From Caballeronia pedi (GTDB lineage Bacteria > Pseudomonadota > Gammaproteobacteria > Burkholderiales > Burkholderiaceae), in NCBI RefSeq assembly GCF_001544915.2, contig NZ_FCOE02000062.1, positions 1 through 32,701 on the forward strand: a stretch of 32,701 nt of DNA, written 5' to 3'. This document shows positions 1 to 8,679 of the stretch, piece after piece (the stretch's first letter is position 1; every line of letters begins with the position of its first letter). The notes under the pieces were generated by a model, which was not told the DNA's origin, made no database searches, and was given only the letters and a program-made list of their open reading frames with translations. The position numbers were made by a program, and so were the translations under genes.

Positions 1-71
1 GTCCGAGAAAGACGCTCGGATACGAAACGCCAGCCGAACGGTTCCAGCAAACTATTGCATCGACCGGTTGA
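1..71 (+). CDS. IS30-family transposase, C-terminal tail (partial)
   Basis: The third forward frame is open from the window edge to a TGA at 69-71 and reads PRKTLGYETPAERFQQ followed by a few residues. The RPRKTLGYxTPAE pattern is the well-known C-terminal end of IS30-family transposases, just after the catalytic domain. Only about 22 residues are inside the window, so whether the element is intact cannot be judged. It probably marks a mobile element flanking the catabolic cluster. The family call rests on this short but characteristic motif. Confidence 0.7.
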   Translation, partial: PRKTLGYETPAERFQQTIASTG

Positions 72-391
72 ATCCGCGGGTGCTCCAGTCCGCAAAGCGC
101 TGATTCGGACCGCTGTGAGGAGGGGCGTCTGACCGAGGCGGTCGGGTCCGGAAGTTAGGGAGTAGGTCGCCGGGGATGCGGGGCGCTCGAACTGCGATTT
201 CAGCAACCGGGCCAAGAACGGACCTCGGATGCGATTAAAGCCGAGACGTTGGGACGACGGCTGCACATTCACGAGCGGCCGTTGGAAGGCGCTTATGGGA
301 GGGATTGCAAGGAGCGGCGGCAAGGGGTCAAGTCCGATCCAGCGGGCGAACGTCGTGCGGCAGTCGGCCCGACGTGGCAGACACCATTAGC
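72..391. other. Intergenic stretch with no recognisable gene
   Basis: This stretch lies between the IS30-type transposase tail and the end of the TetR-type gene. Open frames here are short or run antisense into the regulator, and none resembles a known family. It probably contains the end of the IS30-type element, but I could not define an inverted repeat because the other end lies outside the window. Confidence 0.5.
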
Positions 392-1063
392 TCACTTCGA
401 CCTTGCAGCGGTCATCGAACGCTGCTTCGCCGCAGCCGGGCGTGGACGACCGGCGATCGCCGTCGCCACGTCGATACCCGCCCCGGTCAGGCAAAGCAGT
501 TGCTCAACGATGTCATCCTTGTGCGCCAATGCGAGTTGCCCTGTCGTGATCGCAAGGCTCACGCCGACGATCGCGTGCGATGTCAGTCGCCATACGAGTT
601 CGGGTTCACGCGTGGGAAAGCGCCCAGCGCTCATGGCGTTACGTAGATCCCGTATCGCGAACGGACCCATGCGCCGGAAGAGCGCATCGGCGATCACCTC
701 CGAGCGGTACATCATCTGCTTCCAGCTGAGATCGGTCGTCGCGGTTTCCAGCACGGTGCGAATCCCGAATGCATAGACTTCCGCCGGATCCCCGACATCG
801 ACCGTGGCCTCTTCGATCTGCAGCGCGAGCTCATGCATCATCTCTTCGAGCACGGCAATCGCGAGCTCGTCCTTCGACTTGAAGTAGTTGTAGACCGTCC
901 CTGCGCCTACATCCGCGAGTTCCGCGATTTCCAGCATCGTCGCGGCGTCGATTCCTTTTTCCGTCATTACCGCGCATGCGGCCTTGACCAGCGCCTCGCG
1001 ATTTCTGCGCTGCCGGCGCGCCACGCGTCCTCCCGGTTCGTCCTGCTGGTTCGGTGAATTCAT
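392..1063 (-). CDS. TetR/AcrR-family transcriptional regulator
   Basis: This is a 223-residue one-domain repressor by family precedent. The N-terminal helix-turn-helix is clear: ALVKAACAVMTEKGIDAATM, then EIAELADVGAGTVYNYFKSKDEL, the TetR signature with the YNYF recognition helix. The C-terminal helical part would bind an effector, probably a substrate or intermediate of the divergent pathway. The gene faces away from the flavin monooxygenase across about 290 bp, the usual arrangement for a local regulator. The start is uncertain. ATG at 1063 has only a GGGG-type site upstream, while ATG at 1096 has GGAG four bases upstream and would add 11 residues. Known hydroxyquinol and resorcinol clusters use various regulator families, so the ligand is not predictable. 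Confidence 0.9.
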   Translation of the reverse strand: MNSPNQQDEPGGRVARRQRRNREALVKAACAVMTEKGIDAATMLEIAELADVGAGTVYNYFKSKDELAIAVLEEMMHELALQIEEATVDVGDPAEVYAFGIRTVLETATTDLSWKQMMYRSEVIADALFRRMGPFAIRDLRNAMSAGRFPTREPELVWRLTSHAIVGVSLAITTGQLALAHKDDIVEQLLCLTGAGIDVATAIAGRPRPAAAKQRSMTAARSK

Positions 1064-1181
1064 AAAGCCCCGCTTTCGTTCATTGTTGACGAGCATTCTA
1101 CTCCGATGCAATACGCGTCCGCGCACTTGCCGCTTCGTTGCAGCGGATTCTCGTGAAAGCCCTCACCAGATCGCTGTCACT

Positions 1182-1247
1182 TTCGAACGCTCATTCGAAT
1201 TGACTGTTGGCCGTAGATGAGTGTTTACCATAAATGACGAACATTCA
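1182..1247. promoter_or_regulatory. Candidate operator/promoter region of the catabolic cluster
   Basis: The divergent intergenic region holds two dyads. The first is TTCGAA-N6-TTCGAA at 1182-1199. The second is TGAGTGTT at 1218-1225 and AACATTCA at 1240-1247, whose arms match in 7 of 8 positions across 14 bases. A TTGACT that could be a -35 element sits between them at 1200-1205, so a protein on the second dyad would cover the start region. TetR-family repressors usually bind such dyads. Assigning them to the adjacent regulator is inference. Confidence 0.45.
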
Positions 1248-1353
1248 ATTGCGATCTACATTCTGTTTCAAGCGATGCCCGAATCCGACGCCACGTGCGG
1301 TGCCGAACGGCCGGGCCGCATCGACATGTTCCGAAACAGGAAAGGAGACAGAC

Positions 1354-2964
1354 ATGAGCACCACGTTCTCGCCCGATCACGATTCCTTCGACGCCGACGT
1401 CGCCATCGTCGGCGGCGGGCCCGTCGGCACGTTGCTGGCCGTTCTGCTCGGCCGCCAGGGCAGGCGCGTCACGCTGATCGAACGCTGGTCCGAATCCTAC
1501 GGGCGGCCGCGCGCGGTCACCTTCGATCACGAGGTCGCGCGCATTCTCGCGACGCTCGGCATCGATTCCGAGCGCGATCCGGCGATCACCTGGCACGACG
1601 AGCTGTACTACTGGAAGAACGCGAACGGCGAGAACCTGCAGATCGTCGACTGGCAAAGTCAGTCGGCCTCGGGCTGGCGCGTGCGCTACTGGTTCAATCA
1701 GCCGGACCTCGAAGCGCGGCTCACGCGCATCGTCGATACGCTGCCCACCGTGACGCAACTGCGCGGATTTCAGGCGAGCGCGCTGCATCAGGACGAGGAC
1801 GGTGTCGAACTCACGATCAGACAAACGCCTCAGGAAGCGGGCCCGGACGGCGAGACGCGGGTCGTGCGCGCGCGTTATCTGGTCGGTGCGGACGGCGCGA
1901 ACAGTTTCGTGCGCGACGCGCTCGGCATCGAGAGCGAGGACAAGGGCTATTTCTTCGACTGGCTGATTCTCGACATGATCCCGAACGGCGCTTATGACGC
2001 CCAGCCGTCGCAATGGCAGCTTTGCGATCCGCGGCGTCCGACCACGATCGTGCCGGGCGGCCCGGGCCGGCGTCGCTGGGAATTCATGGTGCTGCCCGGC
2101 GAATCGATCGAAGAGATGCAGACGCCGGAGCGCGCGTGGACGCTACTCGAGCCGTGGGGCATGACGCCGCAGAACGCGCAGCTCGAGCGCAGCGCCGTGT
2201 ACCGCTTTCAGGCGCGCTGGGCGAACGTCTGGAACAAGGGCCGTTGCGCGATCGCGGGCGACGCCGCGCACCTGATGCCGCCCTTCGCGGGCGAAGGCAT
2301 GTGCGCCGGCCTGCGCGACGCGCTCGCGCTCGGCTGGCGCCTCGATGCGATTCTCGATGGAAAGATGGACGCCGCCGTGCTCGACAGCTACACGAGCGAG
2401 CGTCTCGCGCATGTGCGGCATTACATCGAATTCAGTCAGGAGTTGGGCAAGATCATCTGCATCGACGACGCGCAGGAAGCCGCCGCGCGCGATGCGGCCA
2501 TGAAGGCCGATCTCGCCGCCCGCGGCAACAAGCCCGTGCCCACGGACATCTGCCATCTCGGGCCGGGCGCGTGGTGCCCGGAGTCGTCGCATGCGGGCGA
2601 GCTTTCGGTGCAGGGCGTGGTCGAGGCGAATGGCCGGCGCGATCGATTCGATCAGGCGGTCGGGCACGGCTGGATCGTGATCGGCTTCGAGGCCGATCCG
2701 GCGCAGGCGCTCACCGGCGCGCAACGCGAGCAACTCGCGCTGCTGGGCGGACGGACGGTCACGATCGGCGCGCCGGGCGCCGCATGCGATGCCATCGACG
2801 TCGACGGCACCTACGCGCGATGGCTCGCCGATATCGATGCAAAGTACGTGTTGCTGCGGCCCGACTTCTACGTCGCGGCCACGGCGAACGGCGTTGCATC
2901 GTTGCGGGAACGCTTCGACGAAGTGATGTCGAAGCTCCATCTCCAGATGCTGGAAACGGCCTGA
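1354..2964 (+). CDS. FAD-dependent aromatic hydroxylase (MhpA/PheA-type, class A flavin monooxygenase)
   Basis: This 536-residue cytosolic enzyme would hydroxylate a phenolic ring using NAD(P)H and O2. Visible motifs are the N-terminal Rossmann fingerprint VAIVGGGPVG (about residues 17-25) ending in an acidic residue at 43, the DG motif in LVGADGANSFVR (about 173-185), and the flavin-ribityl motif GDAAHLMPPFAGEG (about 302-315). The C-terminal thioredoxin-like extension typical of MhpA-type phenol hydroxylases follows. ATG 1354 is preceded by AAAGGAGA, so an upstream in-frame ATG at 1234 is unlikely. It is followed 14 bp later by maleylacetate reductase and then a hydroxyquinol-type dioxygenase. 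The expected product is therefore a 1,2,4-trihydroxylated ring, with resorcinol or a related phenol as the likely substrate. The exact substrate is inferred from context. Confidence 0.92.
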   Translation: MSTTFSPDHDSFDADVAIVGGGPVGTLLAVLLGRQGRRVTLIERWSESYGRPRAVTFDHEVARILATLGIDSERDPAITWHDELYYWKNANGENLQIVDWQSQSASGWRVRYWFNQPDLEARLTRIVDTLPTVTQLRGFQASALHQDEDGVELTIRQTPQEAGPDGETRVVRARYLVGADGANSFVRDALGIESEDKGYFFDWLILDMIPNGAYDAQPSQWQLCDPRRPTTIVPGGPGRRRWEFMVLPGESIEEMQTPERAWTLLEPWGMTPQNAQLERSAVYRFQARWANVWNKGRCAIAGDAAHLMPPFAGEGMCAGLRDALALGWRLDAILDGKMDAAVLDSYTSERLAHVRHYIEFSQELGKIICIDDAQEAAARDAAMKADLAARGNKPVPTDICHLGPGAWCPESSHAGELSVQGVVEANGRRDRFDQAVGHGWIVIGFEADPAQALTGAQREQLALLGGRTVTIGAPGAACDAIDVDGTYARWLADIDAKYVLLRPDFYVAATANGVASLRERFDEVMSKLHLQMLETA

Positions 2965-2978
2965 GCCGGGAGTCGCCG

Positions 2979-4037
2979 ATGATCGAAAAATTCGCCTACG
3001 ACATCAATCCGGGCCGCGTGCTGTTCGGGCCGGGAACGCTCGGCGCCGTCGCCGACGAGATAGAACGCGTCGGCGCGAAGCGCGCCTTGATCCTGTCCAC
3101 GCCGTTTCAGCGCGCGGATGCGCTGAGACTCGCCGAGCAGATCGGGCCGCTCGCGGCGGGCGTGTTCAGCAATGCGGCCATGCACACGCCGGTCGACGTC
3201 ACGGAGCAGGCGCTGACGGCGTTCGAGGCGTCGCGCGCCGATTGCGTGGTCGCGCTGGGCGGCGGCTCGACGATCGGGCTGGGCAAGGCCATCGCGTGGC
3301 GCAACGACGCGCCACAGGTCGTCATCGCCACGACCTACGCGGGGTCCGAAGTCACGTCGATCCTCGGGCAAACCGAGAATGGCATCAAGACGACGATCCG
3401 GCACGCGAAGATCCTGCCCGAAGTCGTGATCTACGATCCCGAACTGACGCTCGACCTGCCTGTCGCGATGAGCGTCACGAGCGGGCTCAACGCGATGGCC
3501 CACGCGGTGGAAGCCGTCTATGCGCGCGACCGCAATCCCGTGTCGTCGCTGATGGCCGTGGAAGGCGTGCGTGCCCTGCGCGATGCGCTGCGTGTCATCG
3601 TCGCCCGGCCGCGCGAACTCGACGCGCGCAGCAACGCGCTCTACGGTTCGTGGCTGTGCGGCTCGGTGCTCGGCACCGTGGGCATGGCGTTGCATCACAA
3701 GCTGTGTCACACGCTGGGCGGCAGCTTCGACCTGCCGCATGCGGAAACACACGCGATCGTGCTGCCGCATTCGGCGGCTTATAACGCCAGCGCGGCCGCG
3801 GACGCACTGCAGCCGCTCGCCGATCTGTTCGGCGGCTCGATCGGCAGCGGCCTCCATGACTTCTGCCGTTCGCTCGGCGCGCCGCTCGCGCTCAAAGACC
3901 TCGGCCTCGAAGAAGCGCAACTGGATCGCGCCGCCGATCTGGCGGTGCAAAACCCGTACTGGAATCCGCGCCCGATCGAGCGCGAAGCCATTCGCGCGTT
4001 GCTACAACGCGCGTGGGAAGGCACGCGGCCGGAATAA
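2979..4037 (+). CDS. Maleylacetate reductase (iron-type alcohol dehydrogenase family)
   Basis: This 352-residue enzyme should reduce maleylacetate to 3-oxoadipate with NAD(P)H, the last special step before the 3-oxoadipate pathway. The N-terminus has the family pattern NPGRVLFGPG. A nucleotide-binding GGGSTIGLGKAIA follows at about residues 94-106, then TTYAGSEVT, and the C-terminal helix HHKLCHTLGGSFDLPHAETHA from about 239. These match maleylacetate reductases rather than general iron alcohol dehydrogenases. The start ATG 2979 has GGGAG at 2968-2972. It lies in the same unit as the hydroxylase and ring-cleavage dioxygenase. No 3-oxoadipate CoA-transferase is in the window, so the product must join the pathway elsewhere in the genome. 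Confidence 0.93.
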   Translation: MIEKFAYDINPGRVLFGPGTLGAVADEIERVGAKRALILSTPFQRADALRLAEQIGPLAAGVFSNAAMHTPVDVTEQALTAFEASRADCVVALGGGSTIGLGKAIAWRNDAPQVVIATTYAGSEVTSILGQTENGIKTTIRHAKILPEVVIYDPELTLDLPVAMSVTSGLNAMAHAVEAVYARDRNPVSSLMAVEGVRALRDALRVIVARPRELDARSNALYGSWLCGSVLGTVGMALHHKLCHTLGGSFDLPHAETHAIVLPHSAAYNASAAADALQPLADLFGGSIGSGLHDFCRSLGAPLALKDLGLEEAQLDRAADLAVQNPYWNPRPIEREAIRALLQRAWEGTRPE

Positions 4038-4076
4038 CGCCGCGGCCATTTCCATCGATATAAAAGGAGTACACGC

Positions 4077-4922
4077 ATGTCCCGATTCTTCGCCGAAGAG
4101 AATTCCGTCGACGCGGTCAATGCCCGCATCGGACCCGACGCCGATGCGCGCCTGAGCGCGGTCATGACCTCGCTCGTCAAACACCTTCACGCGTTCATCA
4201 AGGACGTTCATCTCACGCAGGACGAGTGGTCGGCCGCGATCGACTTTCTGACGCGCACGGGCCAGATCTGCAGCGCCGAGCGGCAGGAGTTCATCCTGCT
4301 GAGCGACACGCTAGGCGTGTCGATGCTCGTCGATGCGATCAATCATCGGCGGCCCGCGCAGGCGACCGAGAACACCGTGCTCGGCCCGTTTCATGTCGCG
4401 GGCGCACCGGCGCGCGACATGGGCGCGCGCATTTCGTTCGACGGCAAAGGCGAGCCGTGTCTGTTCGAAGGCCGTGTCGTCGATGCACATGGCCGTGCGG
4501 TGGAAGGCGCGCGCATCGACGTGTGGTCGGATAACGCCGAAGGCTTCTACGACGTGCAGCAGCCCGATATCCAGCCGAAGTGGAACAACCGCGGCGTCTT
4601 CACGACCGGCAAAGACGGCGCATACCGCTTCGTCGGCATCAAGCCCGTGTCCTATCCGATTCCGCACGACGGCCCTGTCGGCAAGATGCTCGCCGCGCTC
4701 GGGCGGCATCCGTATCGTCCCGCGCATATGCATTTCATCGTGACGGCAAACGGATTCCAGGCGGTGGTGACGCATACCTTCGTCGGTGACGATCCCTACA
4801 TCGGCTCGGATGCGGTCTTCGGCGTCAAGGAGACGCTGGTCGCGCCGTTCCAACGAACGGACTGTGGCGAGACGCTCTGGCGTTCGCCGTTCGACTTCGT
4901 GATGACGCCGCTCGAAGGCTGA
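4077..4922 (+). CDS. Intradiol ring-cleavage dioxygenase, probably hydroxyquinol 1,2-dioxygenase
   Basis: This 281-residue non-haem Fe(III) dioxygenase should cleave hydroxyquinol between its two adjacent hydroxyls to give maleylacetate. The N-terminal helical dimerisation region (about 1-95) leads to NTVLGPFHV, then the beta-sandwich beginning FEGRVVDAHGRAVEGARIDVW. Expected iron ligands are Tyr158 (GFYDV), Tyr193 (PVSYPIP), His217 and His219 (RPAHMHF). Their spacing matches catechol and hydroxyquinol dioxygenases. ATG 4077 follows AAAAGGAGT. Catechol or chlorocatechol dioxygenase is the alternative, but pairing with maleylacetate reductase and a flavin hydroxylase, with no muconate cycloisomerase, favours hydroxyquinol. 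Confidence 0.93.
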   Translation: MSRFFAEENSVDAVNARIGPDADARLSAVMTSLVKHLHAFIKDVHLTQDEWSAAIDFLTRTGQICSAERQEFILLSDTLGVSMLVDAINHRRPAQATENTVLGPFHVAGAPARDMGARISFDGKGEPCLFEGRVVDAHGRAVEGARIDVWSDNAEGFYDVQQPDIQPKWNNRGVFTTGKDGAYRFVGIKPVSYPIPHDGPVGKMLAALGRHPYRPAHMHFIVTANGFQAVVTHTFVGDDPYIGSDAVFGVKETLVAPFQRTDCGETLWRSPFDFVMTPLEG

Positions 4923-4994
4923 CGTAAATTCCGCAAGGCGGAGAGAAGTTGACCAATCAATAAGGTGTGCGAATCAATTAATGGAGACGAAACC

Positions 4995-6257
4995 ATGAAG
5001 AACCTGAACGATGTCTGGGACAAGACCTACGAATGGAAGGCGGTGGCGCTGCTGTCGATGGGCTTCGGCCTGGTCGGCATAGACCGGTTCATGATCATGC
5101 CGCTCTTCCCGATCATGATGCACGAGCGTCATTTCGATTATCAGGACCTGGGCTATATCGCCGGCGCGCTCGCGGTCGCGTGGGGCATTTCGTCGATCTT
5201 CATGGGCAACCTGTCCGATCGCATCGGGCATCGCAAGGTGATCATTCCCGCGATGCTGGTGTTCTCGCTGCTGTGCGGCGCAAGCGGCTTCGCCGCGAGT
5301 CTCGGCTCGCTGATTCTGATCCGCGTGCTGATGGGCCTCGCGGAAGGCGCATACACGCCGGTCAGCATCATCGCGACGATCGATGCGTCGAAGCCATCGC
5401 GACATGGTTTCAACGTCGGACTACAGCAGACCATGATGCCGCTGCTCGGCCTCGGTCTCGCGCCGATTCTCGTCACGCAACTGCTGAAGGTCGTGTCGTG
5501 GCACTGGATCTTCGCGCTCGCGTCGATACCGGGCTTCATCGTCGCGTTCCTGCTGTACCGCTGCCTGCGTGACAGCGACGCGAAGGCGGCCGCGAAGCAT
5601 ACCGATACCCACGACGCATCGCGCCACAAGTGGTCCGACGTTTTCCGCTACCGGAACATTCCGCTCAATATCGTCGGCATGTTCTGCTGGGTCACCAATC
5701 TCGTGATTCTGCCAGCCTTTCTGCCGAGCTATCTGATGGAAGCGCTGCATCTGAGCATCGAGCAGATGGGCTTCGTGTTGTCGGCGATCGGCTTCGGCGG
5801 CGCATCGGGCGCGCTCCTGATGCCCTCGGTCTCCGACAGGCTCGGACGCAAGCCGGTGATGATCATCGCCGTGCTCGGTGCCATCGCGTTCCTTGCGTTG
5901 CTGACGCAATGCGATGCGAGTCCGGCAAAGCTGTTCGCATATCTCTTCATGACGCTCTTCTTCGTCTTCGCGCTGATCACGCTGACGGTCGGCCCGATCA
6001 GCGCCGAATCCGTGCCGGCCACGCTGATGACGACCGCTTCGGGGCTCGTGATCGGTGTCGGCGAGGTGTTCGGCGGCGGCATCGCGCCGGCCATCGCCGG
6101 ATATGTCGCCAAGCATTTCGGCATCGAACACACGATGCATCTCGGGCTGGGCGCGTTGCTCATCGGCTTTCTCGTGGCGGTGTCCCTCAAGGAGACGGCG
6201 CCCGGCCGCCTGCGCGGTCTTGCGTCCGCCAGCCTGCCATCCAATATCGTCAAATGA
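4995..6257 (+). CDS. MFS permease, probable aromatic substrate importer
   Basis: This is a 420-residue inner-membrane protein with about 12 hydrophobic segments. The major-facilitator motif between helices 2 and 3, GNLSDRIGHRKV, is repeated in the second half as PSVSDRLGRKPV, the usual internal duplication. ATG 4995 has GGAGA eight bases upstream. The gene follows the dioxygenase by 72 bp and precedes a porin by 14 bp, so it likely shares the catabolic transcript. Import of the phenolic substrate is the simplest role. Direction and substrate are inferred from context, and export of a toxic intermediate is possible. Confidence 0.9.
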   Translation: MKNLNDVWDKTYEWKAVALLSMGFGLVGIDRFMIMPLFPIMMHERHFDYQDLGYIAGALAVAWGISSIFMGNLSDRIGHRKVIIPAMLVFSLLCGASGFAASLGSLILIRVLMGLAEGAYTPVSIIATIDASKPSRHGFNVGLQQTMMPLLGLGLAPILVTQLLKVVSWHWIFALASIPGFIVAFLLYRCLRDSDAKAAAKHTDTHDASRHKWSDVFRYRNIPLNIVGMFCWVTNLVILPAFLPSYLMEALHLSIEQMGFVLSAIGFGGASGALLMPSVSDRLGRKPVMIIAVLGAIAFLALLTQCDASPAKLFAYLFMTLFFVFALITLTVGPISAESVPATLMTTASGLVIGVGEVFGGGIAPAIAGYVAKHFGIEHTMHLGLGALLIGFLVAVSLKETAPGRLRGLASASLPSNIVK

Positions 6258-6271
6258 CGGGAACGCGAAGA

Positions 6272-7384
6272 ATGAACAAGACTGGCATATCGATGTGCGT
6301 GGGCCTCGCTGCGCTGTACTTTCCCGCAGCGGCTTTCGCGCAAGGGAGCGTGACGTTCTCGGGGATGATCGATGCGGGCGTCACCTACGTGAACAATCAG
6401 CACGGCAGCGCGAACACGTTTTTCGACAGCGGCATCTACGCGCCGAATCTGCTGACTTTCAAGGGGATGGAAGACCTCGGCGGCGGCAACAAGGCGCTGT
6501 TCGAACTGACGTCGCAGTTCGATCTCGGCAACGGCTCGACGATCCCCGGCGCGGGGCAGATTTTCAACCGCACGGCGCTCGTCGGTGTGTCGAACGACCG
6601 GTTCGGCGCGCTCACCTTCGGCAATCAATACGACTTCATGTTCGAGTCGCTCACGCTCGGCTTGTTCGATGGCGCATTTCTCGCGGGCGGCATCTACGAT
6701 TTCCGACAGGGGCCGTTCGCCGCGCTCGCCGTGCCGGACAATCCGACCGGCGCTTTCGATTTCGACCGGATGGGCGGCGCGACGCGCGTGCCGAATTCCG
6801 TCAAGTACCAGAGCCCCGCGTGGTATGGCATTCGATTCGGCGCGCTGTACGGCTTCGGCGGCACGCCGGGCGACTTCTCCGCGAATTCGACGATGAGCTT
6901 CGGCCTCAACTACGAGCGCGGTCCGCTCGGGCTCGGCGCCGCCTATGTCGACGTGAAGTATCCGCAACTCGGCAACGGTCACGACGGCATCCGCAATTTC
7001 GGCTTCGGCGCGCACTACCGGCTCGGCAGCGTGCTCGCGGTGCTGCTCTACACGAACACGATGAACACGGCGACCGGCGCGCAGATCGATGTCTACAAGA
7101 CCGGCGTGCAATGGGATATCGGCGGCGCGTGGTCGACGGGGCTCGACTATGCGTTCATGCACGGCAACGAGACGCTGGATCACAATCGCGCGCATCAGAT
7201 CAGCGGGGCGCTTCAATATCATCTGTCGAAGCGCACGTTCGTCTATGCCCAGGCGATCTATCAGCGCGCGAGCGGCGATAACGCGGTGACGCAGGCGTGG
7301 ATCACCGCGCTGCTTCAGCCCGATGCGGCAGCGAGCAATCGCTCGCAGACGCTCGCGCGCGTCGGTGTATCGACGCGGTTCTAG
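6272..7384 (+). CDS. Gram-negative general porin, 16-strand type
   Basis: This 370-residue outer-membrane protein has a signal peptide with cleavage expected after FPAAAFA (residue 23). The mature protein starts GSVTFSGMIDAGVTYV, the first strand of Burkholderiales (Neisserial-type) porins, and contains FKGMEDLGGGNKALFELTSQF, NRTALVGVSNDRFGALTFGNQYD and the terminal GVSTRF ending in Phe needed for barrel assembly. Start ATG 6272 lies 14 bp after the permease stop. Position in the cluster suggests outer-membrane entry of the aromatic substrate. Such porins are common beside catabolic operons in this family of bacteria. Confidence 0.93.
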   Translation: MNKTGISMCVGLAALYFPAAAFAQGSVTFSGMIDAGVTYVNNQHGSANTFFDSGIYAPNLLTFKGMEDLGGGNKALFELTSQFDLGNGSTIPGAGQIFNRTALVGVSNDRFGALTFGNQYDFMFESLTLGLFDGAFLAGGIYDFRQGPFAALAVPDNPTGAFDFDRMGGATRVPNSVKYQSPAWYGIRFGALYGFGGTPGDFSANSTMSFGLNYERGPLGLGAAYVDVKYPQLGNGHDGIRNFGFGAHYRLGSVLAVLLYTNTMNTATGAQIDVYKTGVQWDIGGAWSTGLDYAFMHGNETLDHNRAHQISGALQYHLSKRTFVYAQAIYQRASGDNAVTQAWITALLQPDAAASNRSQTLARVGVSTRF

Positions 7385-7575
7385 CCATCGCGCTTGCGGT
7401 TCGTGCCCGGGAACCCTCGCCTACCGCGCCCGGCGGCCGTACGGCTGCCCGGCATCCTGATCGACTTGTTAGTCAATCCGGCAGTATTTTGCGCGAGTTC
7501 CAACGTTGGATGAATCCGTCGTGTCTGCCATTTCTTCGGGGGCACGTCGCTGTCCCGGCCAATCAAGGAGCAACC

Positions 7576-7890
7576 TTGCTAAAGCACATAGTTATGTGGA
7601 ACGTTCGCGGGGAGTCGCCGAGGCAAAAAGCTGAGGCGGCGAACCTCGTCAAGCTTGCGTTCGAAGGCCTGAACGGGAAGATTCCCGGCATGCGCACGCT
7701 AGAGATTGGAATCGATGTCAGCGGCATCGACTACGCTTGCGATGTCGTACTCTATTCCGAGTTCGATAATCCCGAGTCACTTCAGGCTTACGCCACGCAT
7801 CCTGAGCATTTGCGCGTACGGGAGAAACTCGCGGGGGTACGCACAACCCGGCATCAAGTGGATTACATTGTTGCGTCCGAGGTTGCGTAG
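7576..7890 (+). CDS. Dabb-domain (stress-responsive A/B barrel) protein
   Basis: This 104-residue protein of the dimeric alpha/beta-barrel (Dabb) family reads LKHIVMWNV, then KIPGMRTLEIGIDV, DVVLYSEFDNPESLQAYATHP and RHQVDYIVA, which matches the whole family length. The best start is TTG at 7576 with AAGGAG five bases upstream. The only nearby ATG (7594) would remove the conserved first strand. It sits 191 bp after the porin on the same strand, so it may belong to the catabolic unit or have its own promoter. Dabb proteins are found with aromatic and polyketide metabolism, and some act as cyclases. The activity here is unknown. Confidence 0.87.
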   Translation: MLKHIVMWNVRGESPRQKAEAANLVKLAFEGLNGKIPGMRTLEIGIDVSGIDYACDVVLYSEFDNPESLQAYATHPEHLRVREKLAGVRTTRHQVDYIVASEVA

Positions 7891-8679
7891 CGACGCGATA
7901 TGCGGCGCTGAATCCGCAGAAAGCATGGACGAGCATGGGTAACGTCCGTCTTCGTAAAGATGCCTGTTTATGCCGCAGTTTGTTTTGCAGCATTCTCCAA
8001 TGACCCGCGCGCCGCGGTCGCAGTATCCACGCCTCGACCTTTAAGCGTGGCAACTTTGCTGGTGCGGGCCGCCAATCGCGACCGAGTGAAATCCCATCTG
8101 TGCCGGCGTTTGGCTACATCGACGTGTGAGGATATGTTGCTGGTTCCTGGCCCAATGCTTCGGCATATCTAAGGCCGCTCTCTGCAACTCAGGCTCATAG
8201 CGGCAGGTGGCATCCGTGAGACTTACCGCGCGCGACGGGAAGACAATTCGAGCCTAAACCATCCTCGCCCACGCGCCGAACCAGCTTGCGCACGAGCGCA
8301 TCGTCTCTCGCGACCACCCGCCGATCTCCGCCGCCCCCGTCCAGATCGCGCGTCGTGGTCACGCGTCTGCCTTCCATCGTGTTCAGCGCCCGGAACACCT
8401 CAAGGTTGCGCTCTAGCCCCCGCACGGTCGGATAGGTCGTCCACCAAGCCTCATCGTAGATGACAGAAATCCGCTGGAAGCCGCCATTGCACTCGCAACC
8501 GGGCGAGCGTCGTCAAAGGGTCGAAAGTGTGAATTGGCGGCGACGCCGGTGCGCCGACAGTGGTTGGACAGGCGAAGTTTCTACATCTCGCGGTCAGCGA
8601 TCCGGTCGGCATCTTCGTCGAGGAACGCGCACGACGCGCGCATCGACGCACGCTCCGCGAGATGCAACTAATCGTCTAG
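7891..8679. other. Left flank of the IS element; no convincing gene
   Basis: About 790 bp without a recognisable gene. On the minus strand a frame open from about 8517 to 8195 reads VIYDEAWWTTYPTVRGLERN and continues into a less protein-like tail. The only long ATG-started part is 8195-8425. It could be the remnant of a gene, but I recognise no family and see no good ribosome binding site. The stretch 7891-8190 contains only short, unlikely frames. This looks like decayed DNA between the catabolic cluster and the insertion sequence. Confidence 0.4.

Noticed and set aside
2868..3950. Open frame of 360 codons on the minus strand opposite maleylacetate reductase
   Set aside because: It is antisense to a gene with conserved motifs and has no resemblance to any family.
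5729..7222. Open frame of 497 codons on the minus strand across permease and porin
   Set aside because: It spans two well-supported genes on the other strand and has shadow-like composition.
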